64,000 bases of DNA from Pseudopyrenochaeta lycopersici (Eukaryota; Ascomycota; Dothideomycetes; Pleosporales; Pseudopyrenochaetaceae). Numbering within the stretch: position 1 is the first letter of the stretch; each line of letters begins with the position of its first letter. Of the stretch, positions 1 through 11,268 are shown one piece after another. The position numbers and the translations under genes were made by a program. The stretch is from the NCBI GenBank assembly GCA_003313425.1, contig NHZP01000024.1:744001-808000 (forward strand). The letters are read 5' to 3'. The notes under the pieces were generated by a model that made no database searches, had not been told where the DNA came from, and worked only from the letters and a program-made list of their open reading frames with translations.

Positions 1-1567
1 GGATCTCCTCTTCATTACCGAGTAGCAGTTGATAGAGCTTTCGCAGGTTCTCGTACACGGACCAGGGCACTTTGCTCTCCGCTTTGCGACTTGCGACGCT
101 GAGCTGGAAGCTCGCCTGAGACTGAGAGATACCAAAATGTGATGCCTGGAAAGGCTGCGACACGGACTGTCGACTCACGCTCTCGCCTTCGGCAAATTCT
201 TGGAGGTTGACATAGACGTGATGGACGCGTTGTCGGTAGATGTTCCAATCATGGCCCTTGATGTCCCAGTCCTCGGAAGCGACCGCCGGGCACTCGCGGA
301 GGACATCGGTGGCTGCACGGAGTGCGTCATTCGCGAATCGAAGATGCGAGCCGGTGTATCCGGCATTGCCGAGTCCGTCGTGTTGGGCCGTCTCTGCGAC
401 TTCGAGGTTGGCGCCTTGCAGGAGCTGCAGCGTCTGTGCAAAGTTTCCTCGAACGGCGGTGACATGTACAGCCTCCCAGAACGAGGCATTTCGTGAGTAG
501 CCGCGCGACTCCTTCAGCACTAGTTCGACCTCTGAGACACCCGAGTATGTCTTGTTCAGCCAGTCGAGCAGGATCTTGGGGACTGGGGTGTACTGCTTCG
601 ACTCGGGTTGTGTGGGGACCAGCGACAGCGCCGAGGTTCGTTGTTGGAGGTGGAGGGGCGGAGGGTGGTGGATGGTGAGCAACAGGTTTGCCAGCCGACT
701 GGCATGGGAGAGACCGATGGCAGCTCCCGAGCGGCTTGAGGCCAGGTTTTGTTTTGGCGCTGTCTTGGACGCTGCCTGCCATGCCGCTGCCAAATCCTGT
801 GCGACGTGCCCGAGCACATTGGCGCGCTGCTCAGGCGTGTCGGCGTGGAGCGACTCTTGCACCTTCTGCACCAGGCGCTCCGTCTCGAGTATGACATGGT
901 CGGGCTCCTGCAGCGCTGGGCGGTCGAGGGCGGGCGTGAGTGCCTTTGCTAGAGCGAGCAGGTCGAACTGCGTCTGCCTTGCGCCGGCCTGCACCAGAGT
1001 CGGGCCTGGCTCGAGCTCGCTGGCGCTGGTTCTGGATGCGACCGAGTGCGAGAAGCCGTTCTGCATCTTCGCGCGGCGCTGTGCAGCGAAATGCTCTTCT
1101 TCCGGCTCGTCGTCGTCTTCGTCTTCGTCCATGTCGTCCTCGTTCTCGTCCTCGTCCACGTCCTCATCGTCCTCGTCAGACTCGCCCTCTGCATCGCGCG
1201 CGTCTTCGGGCGAGCTGCTGGGCACGCGAAACCCTCCCGCCGCGCTGGTGGTGCGCCCGCGCTGCACGGCCGGCCGTCCTGAGGTCGAGGTGCCAATTGA
1301 GCCCGAGCCGATGCCCTCGAACAGGCCGTGCTTGGGCGGCGAGCTGCCAAAGGCCGACTCGTCGAAGTTGTAGGTGCTGGGCTGCTCAAAGTACGGCCGC
1401 GAGGTGCTGAACAGGCTGTTCATGGCGGGCGGTGGTCCGGCTGGGGTGGAGGACGGATAGAGGGACTGGTCAGGTGGAGGACCCGCAGGGGTAGTCGATG
1501 GGCCATTGCGACTCTGGCGGCGATAACCTGGAGTCGAGGGCGGCGTCGACGACGGCACGCGGAACAT
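1..1567 (-). CDS. nup85: Nucleoporin Nup85 (N-terminal part, truncated by the window edge)
   Basis: Nup85 is a scaffold nucleoporin of the Y-shaped (Nup84/Nup107) complex in the nuclear pore. The frame is open from the ATG at 1567-1565 to base 2 without a stop or intron, giving about 522 residues. The N-terminus is Pro/Ser/Thr-rich (MFRVPSSTPPSTPGYRRQS). An Asp/Glu-rich stretch lies at roughly residues 130-160. After it comes helical sequence with the fungal Nup85 signature: a VILETERLVQKVQESL segment, then KILLDWLNKTYSG and the FWEAVHVTAVRGNF helix. The start is the first ATG of the frame and precedes typical low-complexity N-terminal sequence. The C-terminal helical solenoid lies outside the window. 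It is divergent from the SYLF gene across about 0.9 kb. Family recognition is by eye; the alternative would be another alpha-solenoid nucleoporin. Confidence 0.85.
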   Translation of the reverse strand, partial: MFRVPSSTPPSTPGYRRQSRNGPSTTPAGPPPDQSLYPSSTPAGPPPAMNSLFSTSRPYFEQPSTYNFDESAFGSSPPKHGLFEGIGSGSIGTSTSGRPAVQRGRTTSAAGGFRVPSSSPEDARDAEGESDEDDEDVDEDENEDDMDEDEDDDEPEEEHFAAQRRAKMQNGFSHSVASRTSASELEPGPTLVQAGARQTQFDLLALAKALTPALDRPALQEPDHVILETERLVQKVQESLHADTPEQRANVLGHVAQDLAAAWQAASKTAPKQNLASSRSGAAIGLSHASRLANLLLTIHHPPPLHLQQRTSALSLVPTQPESKQYTPVPKILLDWLNKTYSGVSEVELVLKESRGYSRNASFWEAVHVTAVRGNFAQTLQLLQGANLEVAETAQHDGLGNAGYTGSHLRFANDALRAATDVLRECPAVASEDWDIKGHDWNIYRQRVHHVYVNLQEFAEGESVSRQSVSQPFQASHFGISQSQASFQLSVASRKAESKVPWSVYENLRKLYQLLLGNEEEI

Positions 1568-2491
1568 TGCTGCTGTGCTGCTGGGCAAATCCAGGGCCAA
1601 TGCCAATTATGCTGTCCACGGTCTGGCTCCACCTGCAGCATACGCGCCTCATCGGCGTCGTCTAACTAGGCCAAAGATGATTGTCGCGACTCGACTCGCA
1701 AAACACGCTTTCTTTTGTCTGAGCTCCAGCACAAGCAAACGCGCGCCGATGCACCTTGGCACGCAGCCCAGCGGGGCGGGAGATACTATTGCCCGCCTGC
1801 CTGCGCTGCGCTCTCTAGTCCTTTCCAGGCCCTGCGCCCTCTCAATTCGAGCCTGTTAATTTCGAGGCCCTGCATGCTCCATCGCAGACCCGCTCGGGAA
1901 TCTCGACGACCTAATTTCCACGACACGTGCAGCTCCTCCGTGGTGCATGCCCAGCATCCTCGTGCTGGTGTTTCTTTTGTCACCACGTAGCTGCCGGTCC
2001 CTGGATCTGCCATGGAACGGCGTCGCCAGCAGCAAATCATGCGCCTCCAGCTCGCCGCCGCCCCTCGCCGTTCCCCCTCGCCGTGACGTCCATCAGCCGA
2101 CGTTAGTCCCCGCCGCCTGATGCTTCTGGACAATCAATAATCCAAAGCCGCAGGGATCCGCTTCTTGGAAAATGCAATCAGGAGATTATTAAGGTACCCG
2201 ACCTGTCCTCCGCGACTAAGTCGGCCCCGTCACCAGCCTCCACCAGCTTACCGCTGACGTACTACTGCCCGCCTCCAAAACGGTTGGAGCCCGCTGTCTA
2301 CCGGCTCCGTCAGAACTTTGCTGGGCCCGCCGCTTCCGCATTCTTGCTCAGCCTTTGTCTCGCCCTCGTGCGACCAAAACCCTACATCAAGCCTGCATCG
2401 TCCTAATGTCTAATCATTGTTCGCCTTCCCGCTGAAACCTTGCCTTGCCTTCCCTCCCGCTTTGCGCCCCCCAGCCTGGCGCACCCCCAGC
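1568..2491. promoter_or_regulatory. Divergent intergenic region between nup85 and the SYLF gene
   Basis: This 0.92-kb region has two genes pointing away from it, so it must hold both promoters. It is C/T-rich towards the plus-strand start (2400-2490), which is usual for fungal leaders. I see no convincing additional gene; the short frames in it overlap one another and show no family signature. Confidence 0.5.
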
Positions 2492-4427
2492 ATGGCTCTC
2501 TGGTCAAAGACAAAGACGCAGTCAAAGGCGGGCTTTGACAAAGTCTACAACTGGGTCGACAAGCTCGGCGCACCCGTCAATCGCCTGTCCAACAAAGTCG
2601 GCTCCGAGGCCTTTTGGCCCACCACCCTCGACATCGAGTCAGACAAGGCTGCGAGGATCCTGAAGAGTTTCTGCAGTATGTACACCCTGCATTGCACCGC
2701 GACAACCAACTAACGCTGCCCCAGAGGATGGCTTCTACCAGGAAGAAGACCGGCCGACCGCCGCCGCCCCCAAAGGAAAGCAAAGAGTTTTGAAGAAAAT
2801 ACCCTCCAAGGTGATTAGGAATGCAAAAGGCCTCTGCATCTTCACCACCATGCGCACCGGCCTGTGGGTGTCTGGGTCTGGCGGAGCTGGTGTCTTGGTT
2901 GCGCGCAAACCCGACGGGACCTGGTCGCCTCCATCTGGCATCATGATGCACACCGTGGGCGTGGGATTCCTCGTCGGCGTCGACATTTACGACTGCGTCA
3001 TTGTCATCAACTCAGACAAGGCAATGGAGGCATTCCAGTCTGTGCGATGCACCTTGGGCGGAGAGATCAGCGCAGTCGCCGGCCCGGCTGGAGTCGGCGG
3101 CATTCTAGATACAGAAATCCACAAGCGCCAGTCACCACTCTTCACCTACATCAAGTCGCGCGGCTTTTATGCCGGCCTCCAACTCGACGGCACCATTGTC
3201 ATCGAACGAACAGACGAAAACGAGCGCTTCTACGGCGAGCGCATAGGAGTCAAAGACATTCTGGCTGGAAACGTGCGCCATCCACCCTACGAAACCAGGA
3301 GACTGCTCGAAACCCTCAGAGCGGCACAGGGAGATACCGACATTGACGAATCGTTAATACCAGACGAGGCGCCACCGGCAGATTTCGAAATCGTTGCTCC
3401 TGGAGACAAGACTTTTGGCATCCCAGAGGCCGAGGATCCAGATCCGTATGGCTTCCTCGCCCTGCAAGACGCCGGCCTCGAAATTCGAGAAGCAGGCACC
3501 AACAGCCGGCCAGCAAGCGAGCAATTCGAGTTCAGGCCGAGCCCAACAAGTCCAATCTATACTACGTTCAGAAATTCTACTTACAGGAGGAGCATGGACA
3601 GAGCAAGCATAGCTGGCAGTCGACGATCAAGCTGGCGGACAAGCACCATTAGTAGCGTGCTGGAGCCAAAGACGCCGACTACCATGGTTGACATGAGCAC
3701 CCAGACAGATATGGGCACACAAACCGATGGCTTGCCCCCTCCTCCAACCGTAAAGAAGGCACCTCCGCCACTGCCACCGCGGCAAAACACCGTGCGTACG
3801 CCAACGCCGCCTCTAGCAGAAATCCCCGAGACAAGGCTCGAGGAAGCTACGCCTCCACCAGCGACCACTGAGGTGAAACCTACAGAAGCGACGCCCAAGA
3901 TTGAGAAGGCGGAGAACACAGCTGAGCCAAAGCTTACCAGCTCACCCAGGAACTCAATCTCACTCGATGATGTGGATCTCGATGATGATGACCAGGAGGA
4001 AGAGGCAATCATCATCCATGAAGTTCATCAAGCTGCAGCCCCTCAAGTCATTACTCGCGCCCGCGTTGTTCAAGTCGCTAAGCCAGTTGCCCCGAAACTT
4101 CCTGCGAGGAATCCTTTCCGCAACCGTATCTCGACACACTCAGATGCATCATCCTTGGACACGTCGCATGACACGTCTGCTGGACCTTCGCCTGCTGTTG
4201 AAAAGCACAGCCCCGATTCGATGCCATCTCTGATGCGCGGTGACTCGACTTCCTCTTTGTCTTCAGCTGAAGACCATCGACTCGAGCAAATTGGCGATAA
4301 ACTGCAGCCAAAGTACTCTAACGCAAAGGAGTCGGCGACTGGGCAAGAGGCCAAGGATGACAAGGAAGATGCTTTTCACTCGCTTCCCGAGTCTCCCATC
4401 AAGACCGTCCCAGGAGGCTTCAACTGA
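2492..4427 (+). CDS. SYLF (Ysc84/SH3YL1-type) domain protein with proline-rich tail
   Basis: Two exons, 2492-2675 and 2725-4427, joined across a 49-base GTATGT..CAG intron, give 628 residues. The SYLF (DUF500) domain covers about residues 25-270: the lead-in KAARILKSFCKDGFYQEE, the core GLCIFTTMRTGLWVSGSGGAG and IMMHTVGVGFLVGVDIYDC, ending near the YETRRLLETL helix. SYLF domains bind phosphoinositides and actin, and yeast Ysc84/Lsb3 act at cortical actin patches in endocytosis. The remaining half is disordered, with proline runs (LPPPPTVKKAPPPLPPRQ) that could bind SH3 domains, acidic stretches and many Ser/Thr. Unlike yeast Ysc84 there is no SH3 domain in the readable C-terminus, so this protein may be an SH3 ligand instead. 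An upstream in-frame ATG at 2417 exists but lies in leader-like sequence; the ATG at 2492 starts the conserved MALWSKTK. Confidence 0.88.
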
Positions 4428-5021
4428 TTGAATTCTTCATACAACCGCAACTCTTCTTTCCGTCTCCATAACTATGACTACGAAGCTCGCTTCAGAGCAA
4501 GTAGGGGTGACCTTGGGAAGGCCACTGCTCCGGACAACGCATTGCCGGAGCGATACTTCTAACCTCACGACTTACGATCTCGATAGATATCCCGTTTCGA
4601 TGGCTTCACGCCTTTCTTAGCGTCTTTAAGTTAATGTCATGCCTTGCATTGGAGGACAAGAGTATGCTTGATGTTTGCGTAAATATTGTTAATGATAGCA
4701 TAAAACAATAGAATCAATACAATTGTTGTAATAACAAACATCAGTCAGACATTTGAGGTGGAAAATGTGTGGAAAATGTAGTTACTTTTGGAATGGTTGA
4801 AAGCTAACGTGAGCCAAGACGAGGCCGTGCCATCCCTGCCAAAATTTCGGTGAACTCACTGAATGTCCCCACCACGACTTGTACAACTGTTTGAGGAGTT
4901 ACAAAGTCCCATGATATAATTTACCTGTCGCCCTCGCGTGAGGATCTTTAGAGGAACCATACTCTGCTCACAAGGACCGCTTTGCAGCAACTACACATCA
5001 ATACCTCAACACTCCGTCGCA
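4428..5021. other. Intergenic, no gene seen
   Basis: 3' flank of the SYLF gene and 5' flank of rrp7, both on the plus strand. There is an AT-rich patch at 4670-4745, plausibly the polyadenylation zone. No feature is recognised beyond that. Confidence 0.5.
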
Positions 5022-6118
5022 ATGGCTCCCGAAAAGCCATCAAAGGCGAAGAAGGCGAAGACGACACCAAGCACAGTCGCAGATTTCACTATCCTGCCAC
5101 TCACACTCCAAAAACTCCCCGGCCTGCCCGAGCAATACCAAGAAGCGAAACACTACATCTACCTCAAATCGCACGAACCCAGCATACCCTCCGTCGACGA
5201 TGAGCGCAGTCTCTTCATCGCAAACATACCCATTGACGCCAACGAAAACAATCTGCGCGCCCTATTCGCAGACCAACTCGGCGGCTCCATGGTCGAGCGC
5301 GTAGAATTCGATGCGCCAATCCCCGCACAACCGCTGCACAAGCGGTGGAAGAGCAACAACCCCAAGTCTGCGCCCGCAAGCAGAGACGCGGATGCGGAGA
5401 AGAGGGGGAAGAAGCGGAAGCGCAGTCTGGCGGAAGACGAAGCGATGGTTGCTGAGGGCGTTGTGGAAGACGAAGAGAGTGCGCTGCCGCCACTGTGGAA
5501 TGCAGAGCTCAGGCGGACCGGTAGTGGTGCTGTCGTTGTCTTTGTGGATAAGCGGAGTGCGAGGGGAGCGCTGAAAGAGGTTTCTAAAGCAGTCAAGGAA
5601 GGTCGGATAATAACGTGGAAAGGTGGGGAGGGATTAGGAATTGAACGTAAGTCCTCAATACTTTCCACCTCCCCCTCCCTCTCTCTCTCTCTCTCTGTGT
5701 GTCTTTCAAAGATCCAAACTAACACAACCCAGGTTACAAATCCCACACCCACCTCACCCACCCCGCCCACCCCCTCCTCCAATCCTCCATAAACGCCTAC
5801 CTCACCCAATTCACCGCCCTCGAAGCCCTGCGCAACAAGTCCCGCAAAACAGCCCGCTCCGTCCCCGACGCCGACGGCTTCATCACCGTCACCCGCGGCG
5901 GCCGCGCCGGGCCCGCCCGCCTCGAGGACGCCGAGAAGAAGAAGGCGGAGCTGGACGAGCGCCGCAAGAATAACGCGGTCAAAGATGACTTTTACCGCTT
6001 CCAGAATCGCGAGAAGAGGAAGGAGGCCGAGGGCTTGCTGAGGAGGCGCTTTGAGGAGGATCGGAGGAGGGTGGAGAGCATGCGGGAGAGGAGGGGGAGG
6101 GTTAGGCCGGAGGTGTGA
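5022..6118 (+). CDS. rrp7: Ribosomal RNA-processing protein 7 (Rrp7)
   Basis: Rrp7 is a nucleolar factor of the UTP-C/Rrp7 module needed for 18S rRNA maturation and small-subunit assembly. Two exons, 5022-5646 and 5733-6118, give 336 residues. The 86-base intron has a GTAAGT donor and CCCAG acceptor and carries a CT microsatellite. Readable parts: a basic N-terminus (KPSKAKKAKT), the FTILPLTL strand, an RRM-like DERSLFIANIPIDANENNL motif at about residues 64-82, a charged KRGKKRKR insert, and the conserved C-terminal tail VKDDFYRFQNREKRKEAE with a basic coiled coil to the end (MRERRGRVRPEV). That tail is the hallmark of Rrp7. The start is the ATG before APEKPSKAKK; a longer in-frame start at 4938 lacks conserved-looking sequence. 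Confidence 0.92.
5676..5702. repeat. CT microsatellite inside the rrp7 intron
   Basis: A run of CT dinucleotides followed by a short GT run, lying between donor and branch point of the rrp7 intron. It probably serves as a polypyrimidine stretch as well as being a length-variable simple repeat. Confidence 0.7.
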
Positions 6119-6512
6119 GGGTGTGTATGTTTTTAACGCTTCTTCCCGGTTCTGTGCGAGGGTACAAGGACTGTGGATTCGGATTACAGGATCAACATAT
6201 TGGTTCATTCCGAGTCTGCTTTGCCGATATATTGACTGGAATAAGTTCTATTATGCCCCACTTCACTTTTCCATACCGTTTATACTTGGTATGTGAAATC
6301 ACTATGTGCTCAGGGCGAAACTGTATCGACAAGAGATGATATGGCGGGACTTGGGCTACTATACGACAATCTTCAAAACGGCAATGTGAAACGTACCTTC
6401 ATCACTACGCCGACAGCAAGGTACACAAATCTTCTGAACAAGTATTTAACTTGATTAGTTGTAAGCTACCATCTCTCTCATCAAATACATGGTCCCCTAG
6501 ATTCACCATCCA
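6119..6512. other. Convergent 3' flanks
   Basis: About 0.4 kb between the stop of rrp7 (plus) and the stop of the large fusion gene (minus). It must hold two 3' untranslated regions; nothing else is visible. Confidence 0.5.
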
Positions 6513-9500
6513 CTAGTCCATTCCTTTCCTTCCTTGTGCTTGAACATCTTGTCGCGCAAATCCGGCATGACCTTGGTCCATACCTTCTTGCTTATCCATC
6601 CTCACATCATTGTCTCCTAGCATGACTTCCAGCAGTGCCTGTCTGCCATTTTGGTCCAGCTGCCCACTCAAATTGATTTGTTTTCTACCTTCATTATTCC
6701 TAGTCCTAGTCCTCCATCTGGAGTTACTAAAGCCGATAGTAGTGATGACGTTGTCGATGGTGATCGTGTTGGCCACGGTGCAAGTGCTAATGGTTGCATG
6801 TTTGTTTTGATTCTTGTTGGGTGCGTCGTGGATGCATTGATGACGGAGTGAGAAGTCGTTCCTGGTATAGCCACGCGAAAGCTCTATATCGCATGACACA
6901 CAGGCGGATGTTTCCACATTCGGAGCAGAACCAGAACGGCGTCGCTCGGAGTCCAATTGTGGACGGTTGCTACCACGACAGTGAGTTGTTGATGCCGCGG
7001 CTTCACCAAATTTGAGGGAAGTTTGCGATGCTTCCATGCTATCACCGATAGCATCACCCTCCTTCTTGATCAACTGACAGTCACGAAGGCGACTAGCTGC
7101 AGGGCGACGCGGATGCTTCTCCGACAGGCTCGGGTTGGCAGGCATGCCGGCATTGGATGTACGCTGTCCGTTGAGGTGATCCTGAACGCCTTTGGGAGCC
7201 TTGCTGTGCACCTTCTCCCAGACCAAGGGCGACAACCCTCGTGGGAAGGTTTCTGAGGCCTTGAGTGCGTTGCATTCCCAATACATCTGTTCTCCTAAAT
7301 GTAGGAAACGACGACTGAGGAGCCGCTCCTGAAGTGCCCACGCACGTGTATCCCAAGCGAAGCCAGGCGTGGTAAAATCAATCGCAGGTAGGGTGGCAGT
7401 TGCCGGTAGTCGACCTTCCTGAGTGCTGGACATTGTCTTCGAGCCCAGTAACGGCTCGGGATAGATGGAGTCAGTGGTTAGTTGATCAAGAACCACTGTC
7501 AATGAGGCATTGCGGAAAACGGACGCCATGGTCGCGCATTCCAATTGCTTGTCCTGCTCCGAGTCCTGGAGGACACACAGTGAATCGATCCAGATGTATC
7601 GATATCCTAGCTGTTGCGCGGCAGATATAGCAGTATTTACTGACTTAGGCAACGCCTGTAGTGGCACCTCGGTCAGCATATCTTGTAGGGAGTTGCTTGA
7701 CAGCGTGACATGTTCTTGGTTCCAGACATGACTCAATGCGATATAATCGATCTCGTCTGTGGGTAACTCGATTGATGAGCTGTTGACGATGCGGACATGA
7801 GACCCTGCTTGGCCGTTCGGAATGACATCAACCAGGCGAGTGGGTAGGATCTTGGTGCTGCTCGAGGCGTGCTGACGACAGGCTTCGTGAGAGTGCGAGC
7901 ATTCTTCAAGCCAGCTCTTCGCACATGACAAGGTACCGGCCTCTGCGATAGAACTACTACGATGTAGCCGGGTGCAGCAATCGATGCCATCCTCAGGGAC
8001 GAGCATCTCTACCTCACCGAGCTCTTCGCGGGGACCAGGGAAGATGATCTTGTCGTTAGGCCAGTTCAGACAGCATGGAGCCGGTGTGAAGACCATGGTC
8101 AGCGAGGCTGCATCTGGCCGCTTGGCTGGTTCAGGGCTCAGCATAGTCTTGAGTGTGCGCACAACAGTCTGCTCCATCGGAGTTGTTGCATCGTCGAGGA
8201 ACTCAGATAGTCTGCTTTGCAGGCCTGAGACATCTTGCCAGTAGTGCTTGCCCGTACGTCCGCTGAACTCCTTGCGGAAGCTTAGCCATGCCGAATTGCC
8301 TTGGCTGAATGAGACGGACGCCATCTCGGCGAAGACGCATCCAAGACTCCAGATGTCGGCAGCTTGTTTCCGAGTGAAGCCATTAAATACCTCTGGCGCA
8401 ATGTAGTGGCGCGTCAGGGGTTTGGACTGTTCGTCGGAGAGATCTTCAGAAGAGCTGATACCAAAGTCGCACAATACCACGTGCGGGAATTCCTGGTCGC
8501 CATCAACAATAAGAATGTTCTGGGGCTTGATGTCCATATGCTTGACCACAGGCCGCTGCTCGTGAAGGTACCGGACGGAGGACGCAAGACAGCCGTACAT
8601 CTTGACGATCATCTCGGCGAGATTGGCAGGCTTTCGCAGTGAGGATCGCTCAAGCCATAGAGCCAGTGTTGTATCCGCAACTGGGGATACAAGGATTGAC
8701 ATCTTGTCACCGTTTGAGTAGGCTCCGAGGAAGCGAATTACGTGTGGATGGCGTAGTTTCTGAAGCACATCCACTTCCTTGCGAATTTCCTCAATCGCAG
8801 TTGGGTCACGATTCTTGAGTGTCTTCCGTCCCATACGGAGATTTGTATCTCGATGCACGACTTCGTCTACCGTGCTGAAGCCACCAGCGCCGAGAAGCTT
8901 TATGCTGAGGAAAGACTGTGAGGTAGTTGGTATGCTCTGTAGTGCCTGTCGTGTGATCAGCAACCTTCCTGTACCGGTGTGCGCAACCGGAATTACCTTC
9001 GATTTCTGAGATAAGGCGGAGGATTGCATATCCTCTTGACCTGTAGATGGAGACTTCGCTGGTTTTGCTATGACGGGCAGTCGAGGAGTAGGCGAGGGTG
9101 AACGACGGTTATCCGACAACTGCAGCCGAGTACGATTGGCTGATGTTGGCATCGCAACTGCGACGCTCTCGAATACAGCATTGTTGTTCTGGCTTGGGTC
9201 TGTTCCATCTTCCGGTAATGTAGCATTCACGTCTACAATGCTGACTCTAGCGCGCTTCCAGTATTGCTGCTCCAAAATACGACTTTCGTGATCTTGCAAA
9301 GTCTGCGGTTTAGCATGATTTTGATCAATCATGGACAAGGAGAGAGCATCTCGGGCCACAGCATGAGAGTCGTCTCCCGTTGTCGGTTGATGCTTGTCAG
9401 GCAGTGCAGGTCGCTCGGCAGTGCAGCTGGAGCCATCGATTCGGCTGTCACCACACTCCTTGCTTGATTTGAACTGCTGGTTGGCACATAAAGGCTGATT

Positions 9501-11268
9501 TCCGGTACCGCCTTCCTCAAATTGTGAGAGTTTAAATTTGAAGAAACCGCCATTAGGAGGTTGGCCTCCAGAATCGCTGCCGCCGCTGCCATCAAAGTAC
9601 TTGGAGCTAGGATCGCCTCGTGGATCGCTATCCGGTGGTTGGTAGGACGGCCTGCTGCCGTCGAAGCCATCGCCGCTTGGTCGATCATCGTCGTCGTCGG
9701 TATTATCAGAGTCGTGGCTATCGTCGGCATCTTCATTCCAGTCAAGCATGCACTTGCCCTGTTTGAAGTGATCCGCGATGTGATCGATTCGCTCCTGTCG
9801 GGACACGAAGTGATGGCGGCAGAATCCACACCTTCGCGGGAATTCAGTCTCGGAGCACACAATACTTGCCTCTTCGTACGTTTCGGCATTGATCTCAGGA
9901 TGGATATTGCGGAAGTGCTGCAGAGATTTGTTAGTGACGGGTATCAGACTGCTGATGATAATAATACTCACCTGTACGAAGTGGTACTTCCTGAAGCATG
10001 GCTTCACATTCTCCACTCCCTCGCTCGTGCACAGGCTGCAGACCCAGGACTTGCACTATAGCACATAGTTAGCAAAGCACTACTACCATAAGGGAATCTA
10101 TCTCGGGTGTTTCTGCTAAGTATCTCCTACAGCTTTGCAAATGCAAATACAAAAATACTACGAAGAACTTGAGAACTATCTCTATCAAATCAAATACGTA
10201 CCGGGTAGCCTTCCTCCTCATTCCTCTTCCAGTCGCACTTCCGACCATAGCGCTTGCCACACTTCCTCGTACATTGGTAGATCTTGTTGGGATCTCTGCT
10301 GAGCAGTTGCTGATCCTCAGTGGGTGTGCAGCGCTTCTTGTTGCCTCGCAGAGTGCCGGCAGGTTGGCTGACTGTGGTGGTATCGTGGCTGCAAGGCACT
10401 TCAGGGCTGGTGGTCTCCTCTGTTTGTAGAAGCAGCTGTGGTGGTGACGCCTGGACGATATTTGTTGAGAATTGTTCGTTCCAGAATGGCTCTGGCTGGA
10501 TGAGTGCGGTTTGCGACTTGTAGGCGGAGTCGCTGCCACCCATGCCTTGCTTCAGCAACCTACCGAACCAGCTTCGGACGGCATCAGCCGACTCTCCGGT
10601 AAGTTGGCTTAGCGAATCGATGTGTCTATCGCTGGGCAACACGTTGAATTTGTTGAACCAAGTCGCACAAACGTCGGCAGCTTCATCGGAGAGGCCTACT
10701 TCTACTGCGCTAGACGCGGGTGTAGTCTGTGTCTCGAGTCCCCAGCTTGGAGAAGTCACCGAGGAAGGAAGTGATGAGAACAGGGTGAAGTCTGCCATTG
10801 GTTCATGGCGCTTGGACTGTGGGAAGTCGTGCACGTCAAGTTGTAATGGCCGCTTACCCAGGGCAGTCGCGGGTTGCTGGAACAGCGCGTCAAACGACTG
10901 TGCTGGGGTGGGTGGGAATGAATTCAGAGTATGATGCATATGTGGAGTGAGCTGGGTATTCCACGCTGAAGCGCTCCCCGAGGTGTTATCCATGGCCTGG
11001 GAGGTGTTAGCTGTGGCTGATGCAATCGCATCGGGGTCAGGAGACCCACGAGATTCTGTGACATGTCAAAGCTCTGCTCCTGAGGGGTATTGAACACGGT
11101 CGGATCAATGAATGATGCTGTTGTGTCGATTCCCTCGTCACCAAAGAAGAAGCCGGAGGTGTTATCCTCGCTCGGCTTCGCGAACGACTGCTGCTGTTGC
11201 GGCATGGCGAACGCGCTGAAATCCATGTTGATGGTGTCAAAGGCGAAACCTGCGCCCTGCGAATCCAT
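6513..11268 (-). CDS. Homeodomain-like / C2H2 / protein kinase / HET-domain fusion protein
   Basis: Four exons (11268-11050, 10996-10202, 10055-9972, 9917-6513), all phase 0, predict 1500 residues. Introns are 53, 146 and 54 bases with canonical ends and CTAAC branch sites. Domains in order: a homeodomain-like helix set at about 174-224 (ending VRSWFGRLLKQ); C2H2-type fingers at about 318-425 (YQCTRKCGKRYGRKCDWKR, then EEGYPCKSWVCSLC, FRKYHFVQHFRNIHPE, RRCGFCRHHF); an acidic/Gly-rich linker; a protein kinase at about 700-978 with glycine loop LGAGGFSTV (708), Lys 731, catalytic HMDIKPQN (826), DFG (850) and APE (873); and a HET domain at about 1088-1258 (DYIALSHVW, IWIDSLCVLQD, AWALQERLLSRR). 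The final 240 residues match nothing I know. The kinase is non-RD (HMD instead of HRD). HET domains trigger self/non-self cell death in fungi; TF, kinase and HET parts in one protein suggest a sensor-effector, which is inference. From the last zinc finger to the HET domain is one uninterrupted exon, so that part of the fusion is not a splicing guess. Confidence 0.75.

Noticed and set aside
552..1373. Plus-strand frame of 273 codons with a long serine run
   Set aside because: It is the antisense of the acidic Asp/Glu tract of nup85, whose own frame is continuous and recognisable.
5159..6208. Minus-strand frame of 349 codons
   Set aside because: Antisense to rrp7, which has clear family motifs and a consistent intron.
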